Below, one piece after another: positions 7,643 to 13,979 of a stretch of 13,979 nt of DNA (the first letter of the stretch is position 1; every line of letters begins with the position of its first letter). The stretch covers positions 1-13,979 of the forward strand of contig JAUNRP010000017.1 of assembly GCA_030544165.1 (NCBI GenBank). Reading direction: 5' to 3'. The stretch is from a bacterium. Its GTDB lineage: Bacteria > Actinomycetota > Actinomycetes > Actinomycetales > Actinomycetaceae. A program made the position numbers and the translations under genes. The notes beneath the pieces are model-generated. The model was not told the origin of the DNA, made no database searches, and saw only the letters and a program-made list of their open reading frames with translations.

Positions 7643-7972
7643 TTACTTCTGGTTCGCGGGGACGGGGGCGGTGGTGTCGACGAGCACCTGCTCGCCGCGG
7701 GTGGTCACGGGGTAGACGTTCACGGGGCGGGTGGCCGGGAGCGAGAGCGGGCGGCCGGTGAGGAGGTCGAACCGGCTGCCGTGCTTCCAGCACTCGATGG
7801 AGCAGTCGTACACCTCCCCGTCGGCCAGCGAGATGTCACCGTGGGTGCACATCTCATCCAGCGCGTGGAAGGCGCCATCCTCGTCGCACACGAGCACGAT
7901 CGGGATCCCGTCCACCACGTAGGCGCCGGCCTCGCCGGGGGCGAGATCGGCCGCGCCTGCCACCACGGTCAC
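7643..7972 (-). CDS. Rieske [2Fe-2S] ferredoxin within the suf operon
   Basis: This is a 109-residue single-domain Rieske protein. The cluster ligands are C42 and H44 in CTHG and C61 and H64 in CWKHG, 16 residues between the motifs, which fits the soluble dioxygenase-ferredoxin type. An extra cysteine, C57, lies close by. Such proteins carry electrons to a partner, and the position between sufD and sufC suggests electron supply for Fe-S assembly or use as an early client. A Rieske gene at this position is known in other actinobacteria, for example Streptomyces, so the arrangement is not unique. The start is GTG at 7972, overlapping the sufD stop as GTGA. The partner protein is unknown. Confidence 0.92.
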   Translation of the reverse strand: MTVVAGAADLAPGEAGAYVVDGIPIVLVCDEDGAFHALDEMCTHGDISLADGEVYDCSIECWKHGSRFDLLTGRPLSLPATRPVNVYPVTTRGEQVLVDTTAPVPANQK

Positions 7973-9162
7973 AGGTTGGATCCCTTCAGCTCCTCCTCGA
8001 TGAGCTCCATGAGGCGCTCCTGGAGCTCGGGGATATCGATCTGGCGGATCAGTTCGCGGAAGAAGCCGCGCACCACGAGCTTGCGCGCGTCGTCCTCCGG
8101 CACACCACGGGACTGCAGGTAGAAGAGCTGCTCGTCATCGAACCGGCCGGTGGCCGAGGCGTGGCCCGCACCCTCGATCTCACCGGTCTCGATCTCGAGG
8201 TTGGGCACCGAGTCCGCGCGCGCCCCCTCGGTGAGGATGAGGTTGCGGTTGAGCTCGTAGGTGTCGGTCCCCTCCGCCTCGGCGCCGATCAGCACGTCAC
8301 CGATCCACACCGCGTGCGCGTCCTCGCCCTGCAGGGCGCCCTTGTAGGTCACGCGGGAGACGCAGTTCGGCGTGGTGTGGTTGATGTACGTCTGGTGCTC
8401 GAGGTGCTGGCCCTCATCCACGTAGTACACGCCGAGGAGTTCGGCGCTGCCGCGCTCCCCCGCGTAGCTCGCGTTGTTGGTGAGCCGCACGGCCTTCCCG
8501 CCGAGCGTCACCATGATGTGGCGGTACGTGGCGTCCGCGCCCACGAGGCCCTCGTGCTGGCCCACGTGCAGCGCGTCGTCGTCCCAGAGCTGGAGCGAGA
8601 TCACGGTGAGGTTCGCGCCATCCCCCACGATCGCCTCGATGTTGCCGGCGTGGATCCCGGAGCCGGTGTGCTCGAACACCACCACGGCGTTCGATCCCTC
8701 CTCCGCCTCGATCACGTAGTGGGCGTTGGAGCGGCGTCCGGCCGTCCCCTTCACGCCCACCCGGACGGGCGCCTCCAGGGTGGTCCCGGCGGGGATCCGC
8801 ACGTGCAGCGCGTTCTCGGTGTTCTTCGAGGCGACGACGGCGCCCCGGTCACCCGGGATGAGCGCGGTCCCGCGGGGCGCCTGACCCGGGGCCAGGTTTC
8901 CCAGTTCGGGAGTTCCCGCGAGGTCGAGCGAGAATTCCGCGGCGTATGCGGCGTCGTCGTCCTGAATGGGGGTGTCCTCGAGAGCGGGGGCGAGGACGGA
9001 GACGGGACTGAAGCGCCACTCCTCCTCGGCCCCGGTGGGCATGGGGAAATCGGCCACCTCGAAGGAGCGGGTACGGGCGGCGCGGGAGGAGGGCGCGACG
9101 CCGCTCCCGTGCGTGTGCTCCCCGGCGAGCTGGGAGCGCGAGTGGTCGGTGGTGAGGGACAT
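7969..9162 (-). CDS. sufD: SufD, scaffold subunit of the SufBCD complex
   Basis: This is a 397-residue SufBD-fold protein, paralogous to SufB and forming with it the heterodimer where clusters are built. The N-terminus (about 1-70) is helical and variable, and the middle is the repetitive beta-helix core. The C-terminal helical domain contains the SufD signature: RNLILTEGARADSVPNLEI (306-324), then H334 in GAGHASATG and the FDDEQLFYLQSRG segment. H334 matches the conserved histidine that lines the SufB-SufD interface in E. coli. The ATG at 9162 overlaps the sufB stop by 1 nt (TGATG); the much longer in-frame reading upstream lies antiparallel to nothing real and inside sufB, so it is rejected. 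Length is normal. Confidence 0.95.
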   Translation of the reverse strand: MSLTTDHSRSQLAGEHTHGSGVAPSSRAARTRSFEVADFPMPTGAEEEWRFSPVSVLAPALEDTPIQDDDAAYAAEFSLDLAGTPELGNLAPGQAPRGTALIPGDRGAVVASKNTENALHVRIPAGTTLEAPVRVGVKGTAGRRSNAHYVIEAEEGSNAVVVFEHTGSGIHAGNIEAIVGDGANLTVISLQLWDDDALHVGQHEGLVGADATYRHIMVTLGGKAVRLTNNASYAGERGSAELLGVYYVDEGQHLEHQTYINHTTPNCVSRVTYKGALQGEDAHAVWIGDVLIGAEAEGTDTYELNRNLILTEGARADSVPNLEIETGEIEGAGHASATGRFDDEQLFYLQSRGVPEDDARKLVVRGFFRELIRQIDIPELQERLMELIEEELKGSNL

Positions 9163-10595
9163 CAGCCGACGGATCCTTCCATTTGCAGTTCGATGAGGCG
9201 GTTGAGCTCGAGGGCGTACTCCATGGGGAGCTCGCGCGCGATGGGCTCCACGAAGCCGCGCACGATCATCGCCATGGCCTCCGTCTCCTCCATGCCGCGG
9301 CTCATCAGGTAGAACAGCTGCTCCTCGGAGACCTTGGAGACGGTGGCCTCGTGGCCCATCTCCACATCGTCCACGCGCACGTCCACGTAGGGGTAGGTGT
9401 CCGAGCGGGAGATCGTGTCCACCAGCAGCGCATCGCACAGCACGTTGGACTTGGAGTGCGGGGCGGACTCCATCACCTGCACGAGGCCGCGGTAGGAGGC
9501 GCGGCCACCGCCGCGGGCCACCGACTTCGAGACGATCGAGGAGGAGGTGTGGGGCGCCAGGTGCACCATCTTGGAGCCGGTGTCCTGGTGCTGGCCCTCG
9601 CCGGCGAACGCGATCGAGAGGGTCTCGCCGCGGGCGTGCTCGCCCATCAGCCACACGGCCGGGTACTTCATCGTGTACTTGGAGCCGATGTTGCCATCGA
9701 TCCACTCCATGGTGCCGCCCGCCTCCACCGTGGCGCGCTTGGTCACCAGGTTGTAGACGTTGTTGGACCAGTTCTGGATGGTGGTGTAGCGGACGCGGGC
9801 GTCCTTCTTCACGATGATCTCCACCACGGCGGAGTGCAGCGAGTCCGACTTGTAGATGGGCGCGGTGCAGCCCTCCACGTAGTGCACGTAGGAGCCCTCG
9901 TCCGCGATGATCAGCGTGCGCTCGAACTGGCCCATGTTCTCCGTGTTGATGCGGAAGTAGGCCTGGAGCGGGATCTCCACGTGGACGCCCTTGGGCACGT
10001 ACACGAACGATCCGCCGGACCACACGGCCGTGTTCAGGGCCGAGAACTTGTTGTCACCGGAGGGGATCACGGTGCCGAAGTACTCCTGGAAGATCTCCGG
10101 GTGCTCCTTGAGGGCCGTGTCCGTATCGAGGAAGACCACGCCCTGCTTCTCCAGGTCCTCCTGGATCTGGTGGTAGACCACCTCGGACTCGTACTGGGCG
10201 GCCACGCCCGCCACGAGGCGCTGCTTCTCCGCCTCCGGGATGCCGAGGCGGTCGTAGGTGACCTTGATGTCCTCCGGGAGTTCCTCCCAGCTCGTGGCCT
10301 GGCGCTCGGTGGAGCGCACGAAGTACTTGATGTTCTCGAAGTCGATCCCACTGAGATCGGCACCCCACTGTGGCATGGGCTTCTTCTCGAACAGGCTGAG
10401 AGCGCGCAGGCGGCGCTTCAGCATCCACTCGGGCTCGTCCTTCAGCGCGGAGATGTCGCGGACCACCGCCTCGGAGAGACCGCGCTTGGCCGAGGCACCA
10501 GCAACGTCCGGGTCACTCCACCCGTACGCGTAGTGTCCGATCGACGCAATGGTCTCCTCCTGGGTGAGGGGCGCCGGAGTCGTGGGACTCGTCAT
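9162..10595 (-). CDS. sufB: SufB, Fe-S cluster scaffold subunit
   Basis: This is a 477-residue SufB, the subunit that carries the nascent cluster in SufBCD. Conserved stretches include WMLKRRLRAL (57-66), YFVRSTE (91-97), the beta-helix core with VEGCTAPIY (C243), and SNVLCDALLVD with C387. C387 corresponds to the SufB cysteine thought to hold the cluster at the SufD interface. GHEATVSKV (E416) follows, then the SEEQLFYLMSRG helix shared with SufD. No intein interrupts it, in contrast to the SufB of M. tuberculosis. The ATG at 10595 has an AAAGGA ribosome site about 6 nt upstream and overlaps the sufR stop as ATGA, so expression is tied to sufR. Confidence 0.97.
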   Translation of the reverse strand: MTSPTTPAPLTQEETIASIGHYAYGWSDPDVAGASAKRGLSEAVVRDISALKDEPEWMLKRRLRALSLFEKKPMPQWGADLSGIDFENIKYFVRSTERQATSWEELPEDIKVTYDRLGIPEAEKQRLVAGVAAQYESEVVYHQIQEDLEKQGVVFLDTDTALKEHPEIFQEYFGTVIPSGDNKFSALNTAVWSGGSFVYVPKGVHVEIPLQAYFRINTENMGQFERTLIIADEGSYVHYVEGCTAPIYKSDSLHSAVVEIIVKKDARVRYTTIQNWSNNVYNLVTKRATVEAGGTMEWIDGNIGSKYTMKYPAVWLMGEHARGETLSIAFAGEGQHQDTGSKMVHLAPHTSSSIVSKSVARGGGRASYRGLVQVMESAPHSKSNVLCDALLVDTISRSDTYPYVDVRVDDVEMGHEATVSKVSEEQLFYLMSRGMEETEAMAMIVRGFVEPIARELPMEYALELNRLIELQMEGSVG

Positions 10596-11272
10596 TCCTG
10601 TCCTTTCGTGGGGCGGACGTTCAGCGGGATATTCGTGGTGCAGACGTGCTCGCCATCGGCGAGGGTCGCGAGTCGTTGGACGTGGAGGTCGAGCAGCTTC
10701 CCGAACGCGCGGGTCTCCGCGGCGCAGAGCTGCGGGTACTCGTGCGCCACCCGCAGCACCGGGCAGTTGCCCTGGCAGAGCTGGAGGGCGAAGCCGTTGC
10801 CGACCTTTCGCACCGTGGCAGCATACCCGTCCGCGGTGAGCGCATCGGCCAGCGCCGCCACGCGGGCGGAAGGCTCCGGGCCGGCCGCCGCCACCCGCGG
10901 CTCGTAGCGCTCGAAGAACGCGCCGAAGCGCTTCTCCGCGAAGGCCACCACCGCGCCCTCCCCCATCTCGTCCTCGAGGAACTGCATGGTGGCGCGGGCG
11001 ATGTCCGAATAGGCGTTGGTGAGGCGGGCCTGGCCTGCCTCGGTGGAGATGTAGAGCCGGGCGGGGCGCCCGCGCCGGGGCACCTGGGGGCCCGGGGTCT
11101 CGTGCTCGATGATGAGTTCGTCCTGCTCGAGCGCCTGGATGTGGCGGCGCACCGCGGCGGCCGTGAGTTCGAGTTCCGAGGCGAGCGCGCGGGCCGTGAT
11201 GGGTCCGTGCTGGATGACGAGATCGAGGATCCGCTCGCGCGTTCCTGCATCGCTCGCGATCGTCATCGACAT
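10592..11272 (-). CDS. sufR: SufR, Fe-S-sensing repressor of the suf operon
   Basis: This is a 226-residue transcriptional regulator with an N-terminal winged helix-turn-helix (about 10-75; TARALASELELTAAAVRRHI is the HTH, then the RRGRPARLY wing). The C-terminal sensor domain has four cysteines in the SufR pattern: C166 and C170 in CQGNCPV, C183 in PQLCAAE and C211 in HVCTTNIPL. SufR proteins bind an Fe-S cluster through such cysteines and repress suf when cluster supply is adequate. The start is uncertain: ATG at 11272 (preferred, GGGGTGA just upstream), ATG at 11266, or GTG at 11293. As first gene of the operon it should repress itself. It overlaps sufB by 4 bp (ATGA). Confidence 0.93.
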   Translation of the reverse strand: MSMTIASDAGTRERILDLVIQHGPITARALASELELTAAAVRRHIQALEQDELIIEHETPGPQVPRRGRPARLYISTEAGQARLTNAYSDIARATMQFLEDEMGEGAVVAFAEKRFGAFFERYEPRVAAAGPEPSARVAALADALTADGYAATVRKVGNGFALQLCQGNCPVLRVAHEYPQLCAAETRAFGKLLDLHVQRLATLADGEHVCTTNIPLNVRPTKGQE

Positions 11273-11305
11273 CCCATCACCCCGTCTCTCCACGCCTCGC
11301 TCCGG

Positions 11306-11311
11306 TATATA
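11306..11311 (-). promoter_or_regulatory. Candidate -10 box of the sufR-suf operon promoter
   Basis: TATATA stands out in an A+T-rich island (about 11304-11340) within a very GC-rich region. Read on the minus strand it would start transcription near 11299 and give a leader of about 27 nt before the sufR ATG at 11272. The -35 region is weak (ATTTAG or TTTAGA at 15-17 bp). This is the only plausible promoter I see for the whole suf cluster. The hexamer is self-complementary, so direction is set by context. Confidence 0.5.
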
Positions 11312-11313
11312 CG

Positions 11314-11327
11314 CAACATTCTCGTTT
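11314..11327. promoter_or_regulatory. Candidate SufR operator, CAAC-N6-GTTT
   Basis: CAAC at 11314-11317 and GTTT at 11324-11327 flank 6 bp (ATTCTC). This differs at one base from the CAAC-N6-GTTG operator described for cyanobacterial SufR. It sits 2 bp upstream of the TATATA box, inside the spacer of the suf promoter, where bound repressor would block RNA polymerase. A wider pair, GGTAT (11304-11308) and ATACC (11332-11336), is nearly concentric with it. I do not see the ACACT-type palindrome reported for mycobacterial SufR. Confidence 0.42.
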
Positions 11328-11364
11328 CTAAATACCTCGGATGCAACTTCCTGCGCGCGGCGGC

Positions 11365-11384
11365 GGGGTGGGACGCGTCACCCC
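11365..11384. repeat. GC-rich inverted repeat in the sufR/ABC-exporter intergenic region
   Basis: GGGGTG (11365-11370) and CACCCC (11379-11384) are perfect inverted arms around 8 bp. An 8-bp palindrome, GACGCGTC (11372-11379), sits inside with its centre shifted by 1 bp. The element lies about 93 bp from the sufR ATG and 119 bp from the exporter ATG, outside both core promoters. It could be a second regulator site. The rest of the 230-bp gap (about 11385-11480) is GC-rich with no structure I can support. Confidence 0.35.
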
Positions 11385-11489
11385 TCGCTCCATGCGGCGG
11401 CACCGGAGCCCTCGACCGCACCCCACCACCGCCCGCCGCGCGAGCCTGAGATCCCGCCGCCCGCGCCCAACCTCCGTGGTCAGTACACC

Positions 11490-11495
11490 TAGACT
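11490..11495 (+). promoter_or_regulatory. Candidate -10 box of the ABC exporter operon (leaderless)
   Basis: TAGACT fits the actinobacterial TANNNT -10 pattern and ends 7 nt before the ATG at 11503, so transcription should start at or within a base of the A of ATG. No ribosome site precedes this ATG, which agrees with a leaderless mRNA. The -35 region is not recognisable. Confidence 0.6.
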
Positions 11496-11502
11496 CGGGT
11501 CC

Positions 11503-12465
11503 ATGCTCCCTGCCCTCGAGGTCACCGACCTCGTCAAGACGTACGCCGTACGCCGCGGTGATCCCGTGCGCGCGGCCGACGGCGTCACCTTTCGCGCCAT
11601 GCCCGGCGAGATCACCGCCGTGCTCGGCCCCAACGGCGCGGGCAAGACCACCACCCTGGAGATCTGCGCGGGCCTCCGGGACGCCGACTCCGGCTCCGTG
11701 ACCGTGCTCGGCATCGACCGGGTGGCTGCCACGGCCTCCCAGTCCGCCACCCTCCGGGAGAAGGTGGGGGTGATGGTCCAGGCGGGCGGGCTCCCCCAGG
11801 CGCCGAAGGCCCGTGAGGTCCTCACCCACGTCGCCCACCTCTACCGCACCCCCGCCGACCTGGGCGAACTCACGGAGGCCCTCGCGCTGGATGGAGTCCT
11901 CGAGACCCCCGTCCGCCACCTCTCCGGCGGCGAGAGGCAACGTGTGGCGGTGGCCTGCGCCCTGCTCGGGGTGCCGGAACTGGCCTTCCTGGACGAGCCG
12001 AGTTCCGGCGTCGACCCCCATGCGAGACGCGACACCTGGGCCCTCCTGCGGTCCCAGCGCGAGCGGGGCTGCGCCGTCGTCCTCACCACCCACCACCTGG
12101 ACGAGGCCGAGCAGCTCGCCGATCACGTGGTCATCGTGGACGGCGGCCGCGTGGTGGCGGCGGGCAGCGTGGCCGACCTGACGCGCGGCTTCTCCCTCAC
12201 CGTCTCCTCCGACGACGGCGCGCGGGTTGCGTCCGCCCTGGAGCGCTCCGTGGGTGGTCACCTGGGCGGCGTGACCATCGACGGCGATGGGGTGCGGGCC
12301 GTTGCCGACCGTTCGGACGCAGCGTTCCTGGGTGCCGTCACGCGCGCGCTCGATGAGGACGGGCTCGGGAGCGCCGGGGTCTCGATCACGCGGCGCAGCC
12401 TGGAGGCGGTGTTCCTGGAGCGAACGGGGCGAACAATCCTGACGGCCAAGGGGGGCGAGCGGTGA
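11503..12465 (+). CDS. ABC exporter ATP-binding protein
   Basis: This is a 320-residue ATPase of the DRA/CcmA-like group that pairs with ABC-2 permeases. Motifs: Walker A GPNGAGKT (42-49), Q-loop Q93 in MVQAGGLPQ, signature LSGGE (140-144), Walker B AFLDEPSSGVD (161-171) and H-loop H197 in TTHHLDEAE. A C-terminal extension of about 95 residues ends in RRSLEAVFLERTGR, typical of drug- or lipid-exporter ATPases of this group. The ATG at 11503 is preferred because family homology starts at once and the TAGACT box lies just upstream. A reading from 11341 would add 54 Arg/Pro-rich residues with no family likeness. It overlaps the permease by 4 bp (GTGA). The substrate is unknown. Mycobacterial relatives beside sufR are labelled antibiotic transporters on homology only. 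Confidence 0.92.
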   Translation: MLPALEVTDLVKTYAVRRGDPVRAADGVTFRAMPGEITAVLGPNGAGKTTTLEICAGLRDADSGSVTVLGIDRVAATASQSATLREKVGVMVQAGGLPQAPKAREVLTHVAHLYRTPADLGELTEALALDGVLETPVRHLSGGERQRVAVACALLGVPELAFLDEPSSGVDPHARRDTWALLRSQRERGCAVVLTTHHLDEAEQLADHVVIVDGGRVVAAGSVADLTRGFSLTVSSDDGARVASALERSVGGHLGGVTIDGDGVRAVADRSDAAFLGAVTRALDEDGLGSAGVSITRRSLEAVFLERTGRTILTAKGGER

Positions 12466-13166
12466 ACGCGCGGATGGTGACCTCGCAGGCGGGCTGGGAG
12501 CTGAAGACGATCCTGCGGAACGGTGAGCAGCTCCTGCTCTCCTTCATCCTGCCGGTGCTGGCCCTCATCGCCCTGGTGACGCTCGAGGTGGCGGACCTGC
12601 CCTCACGGTCCGATGCGGTGGCGGGGACGATCGGGATGGCGCTGACGGCCTCCGCGTTCACTGGGCAGGCGATCCAGCTGGCGTTCGACCGGCGCTACGG
12701 CGTGCTGCGGATGCTCTCCACCACTCCGCTTGGCGGGCGGGGCCTGCTGCTCGGGAAGGCCGGGGCGGTGGCCGCCGTGGTGGTGATCCAGGTGGTGGTC
12801 CTGCTGGTGGCTGGGTTCATCCTCGGCTGGAAGGGCACGGGGATCGCCGGGTTCGGGGCACTCGCGGTGTTCGTGGTGCTGGGGACGGTGGCCTTCGTGG
12901 GCCTCGCGGTGCTGCTGGGCGGGACCATGCGGGCGCAGGCGATCATCGCGATCGCGAACCTGCTGTGGATCCTGATGTTCGCGGCCGGTGGCGCGCTCTT
13001 CCCCCTGGCGGAGGGGTCCTGGCTCGGATGGCTCCCGCCGGGAGCGCTGGGGAATGGCTTGCGAGCGGCACTGGCGGGATCGTTCGACGTGGTCTCCGCG
13101 CTGGTGCTGGCGGCGTGGGGCGCGGTGCTCGGGATTCTGGCCGCCCGGGCGATGAGGTGGGACTGA
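12462..13166 (+). CDS. ABC-2 type exporter permease
   Basis: This is a 234-residue integral membrane protein with about six hydrophobic helices (roughly 23-41, 54-72, 100-122, 129-152, 160-180, 209-228), the ABC-2 permease layout. The FDRRYGVLRMLSTTPLGG segment between helices 2 and 3 is the conserved cytoplasmic coupling region of this family. The start is GTG at 12462, overlapping the ATPase stop and preceded by a G-rich AGGGGGGCGA ribosome site. It would form a dimer with two copies of the upstream ATPase. In related actinobacterial loci a heme A synthase gene (ctaA) often follows; here a different gene does. Confidence 0.9.
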   Translation: MNARMVTSQAGWELKTILRNGEQLLLSFILPVLALIALVTLEVADLPSRSDAVAGTIGMALTASAFTGQAIQLAFDRRYGVLRMLSTTPLGGRGLLLGKAGAVAAVVVIQVVVLLVAGFILGWKGTGIAGFGALAVFVVLGTVAFVGLAVLLGGTMRAQAIIAIANLLWILMFAAGGALFPLAEGSWLGWLPPGALGNGLRAALAGSFDVVSALVLAAWGAVLGILAARAMRWD

Positions 13167-13177
13167 GGGGGACTGAG

Positions 13178-13979
13178 ATGTGGACTGACAGGGCGGAACT
13201 GCTGGCCGATGTTTCGGCCGGAGGCTGGATCCGTGAGTACCTGACGGGGTTCGGCGGGGCGGCGGCCCGGAATGTGATCCCCGCGGCGTTCCCCGCCTAC
13301 GCCCGGGTGTTCCACCCGGTGGAGGAGCAGTCCGACCCTCCTGTGTTTCACCGATGGGCGGAGGTGGCCGCCGTCACCGGCCGGGAGTTCCACCCCGGCG
13401 CGCAGTGGCACCACCTCATCGGGGCGAGCCGCCCCCACCCGCATGGCAGCCCGCTCTGGCCGCAGGACCTCGGCGAGCCGCGGGTGGGGCACCTGGAGGT
13501 TGCCGATCTGCTGGCCCTCGCGGGGGTTCTGGCGTCCTTCACGCGCACCCCCGAGGAGGCCTACTTCGCAGTCTGGGAGGGCTGGGGGCAGCTCAACGGA
13601 GGCTCGGTCCGGTTCGGGATCGATGAGGACGGTGTGGCGTTTAGCGATCCGGTCCCCCCACTCCTGAGCGAGGAGGAGCGCTGCCTCCCCAAGCTCGAGA
13701 CACCGGGGAGGGCGTACCACCTGCTGCGTGGAGACCTCGCGGATCTGGAGGCCATCGTGACCCTCGAGGAGGTCGAGATCCCGGGCGGCGGGACATGGAG
13801 TGACCACCAGTCCCCCAGCCTCTGGTGGCCGGCGGACCGGGCGTGGTGCGTGGCCACGGAGATCGACTTCGACTCCACCCTCGTGGGCGGGAGCGCCGCC
13901 GCGATCGATGCCGTGCTCGCCTCACCGGACCTCGAGGCACTCCCCATCCACCCGGACATCGACCTCACCTGGGACGCCG
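13178..13979 (+). CDS. Conserved actinobacterial protein of unknown function (3' end outside window)
   Basis: The frame is open for 267 residues from ATG 13178 to the window edge with no stop; probably only a short C-terminus is missing. The start follows an AGGGGG site with good spacing and lies 11 bp after the permease stop, so it is likely co-transcribed with the exporter. The protein is soluble, with no signal peptide or membrane helix, and is rich in Trp, His and Pro. Recognisable conserved segments are AYARVFHP (40-47), AVWEGWG (131-137), GRAYHLLRGD (177-186) and SLWWPADRAWCVATEIDFDS (214-233), followed by VGGSAAAIDAVL. I recall this pattern from uncharacterised actinobacterial proteins, but no function is assigned to it. 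Whether it is linked to the exporter or just adjacent is open. Confidence 0.82.
   Translation, partial: MWTDRAELLADVSAGGWIREYLTGFGGAAARNVIPAAFPAYARVFHPVEEQSDPPVFHRWAEVAAVTGREFHPGAQWHHLIGASRPHPHGSPLWPQDLGEPRVGHLEVADLLALAGVLASFTRTPEEAYFAVWEGWGQLNGGSVRFGIDEDGVAFSDPVPPLLSEEERCLPKLETPGRAYHLLRGDLADLEAIVTLEEVEIPGGGTWSDHQSPSLWWPADRAWCVATEIDFDSTLVGGSAAAIDAVLASPDLEALPIHPDIDLTWDA

Noticed and set aside
9162..10595. Possible intein in SufB, as in M. tuberculosis
   Set aside because: The protein is 477 residues with the family motifs uninterrupted and no intein splice-junction motifs.
9183..10907. 574-codon open frame on the plus strand opposite sufB and sufR
   Set aside because: High third-position G+C removes stop codons from the antisense frame. 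The translation is a Val/His/Leu/Gly-rich shadow with no domain, while sufB and sufR are unmistakable on the other strand.
11341..11502. 54-codon N-terminal extension of the exporter ATPase
   Set aside because: Arg/Pro-rich with no family likeness; the TAGACT box 7 nt before 11503 favours the shorter form.

Overview
The window is a gene-dense, GC-rich chromosomal segment from an actinobacterium, probably of the Micrococcales or a close relative. The evidence is the very high G+C at third codon positions, several GTG starts, overlapping stop/start codons, TANNNT-type -10 boxes that abut start codons, and an actinobacterial suf gene order headed by a SufR repressor. I see no mobile element, CRISPR array, tRNA or rRNA. 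Only two intergenic stretches exceed about 20 bp: 72 bp at 2499-2570 and 230 bp at 11273-11502. Both lie between divergent genes.

Layout. Positions 2-490 (+) hold the C-terminal part of a SURF1-family cytochrome oxidase assembly protein. It overlaps by 4 bp a small predicted lipoprotein (487-882, +). Converging on these with a 2-bp gap is an ABC-F ATPase (885-2498, -). Divergent from it is a membrane-anchored YpfJ-type neutral zinc metallopeptidase (2571-3449, +). The peptidase converges on and overlaps by 4 bp a CapA-family metallophosphatase-like surface protein (3446-4774, -).

From 11272 down to 4783 on the minus strand lies a complete iron-sulfur cluster assembly operon: sufR, sufB, sufD, a Rieske ferredoxin, sufC, sufS, sufU and sufT. 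The capA-like gene follows sufT after 8 bp and is probably the last gene of the same transcript. Every junction is an overlap or a gap of 8 bp or less, so one promoter next to sufR probably drives everything. SufS mobilises cysteine sulfur, SufU accepts it, SufBCD is the scaffold with its ATPase, SufT helps maturation, and SufR senses Fe-S status and represses the operon.

Divergent from sufR is an ABC exporter (ATPase 11503-12465, overlapping ABC-2 permease 12462-13166). It is followed after 11 bp by a conserved uncharacterised actinobacterial protein that runs off the window (13178 onward). A similar neighbourhood (ABC exporter genes next to sufR, an ABC-F ATPase downstream) is known to me from other actinobacteria such as mycobacteria.

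The coding content is essentially housekeeping, and I do not see a novel defence or biosynthetic system. The features most worth a second look are regulatory: a perfect inverted repeat placed symmetrically between two divergent -10 boxes (2515-2532), a CAAC-N6-GTTT site beside the sufR promoter that resembles the cyanobacterial SufR operator (11314-11327), a further GC-rich inverted repeat in the same intergenic region (11365-11384), and two probable leaderless promoters.
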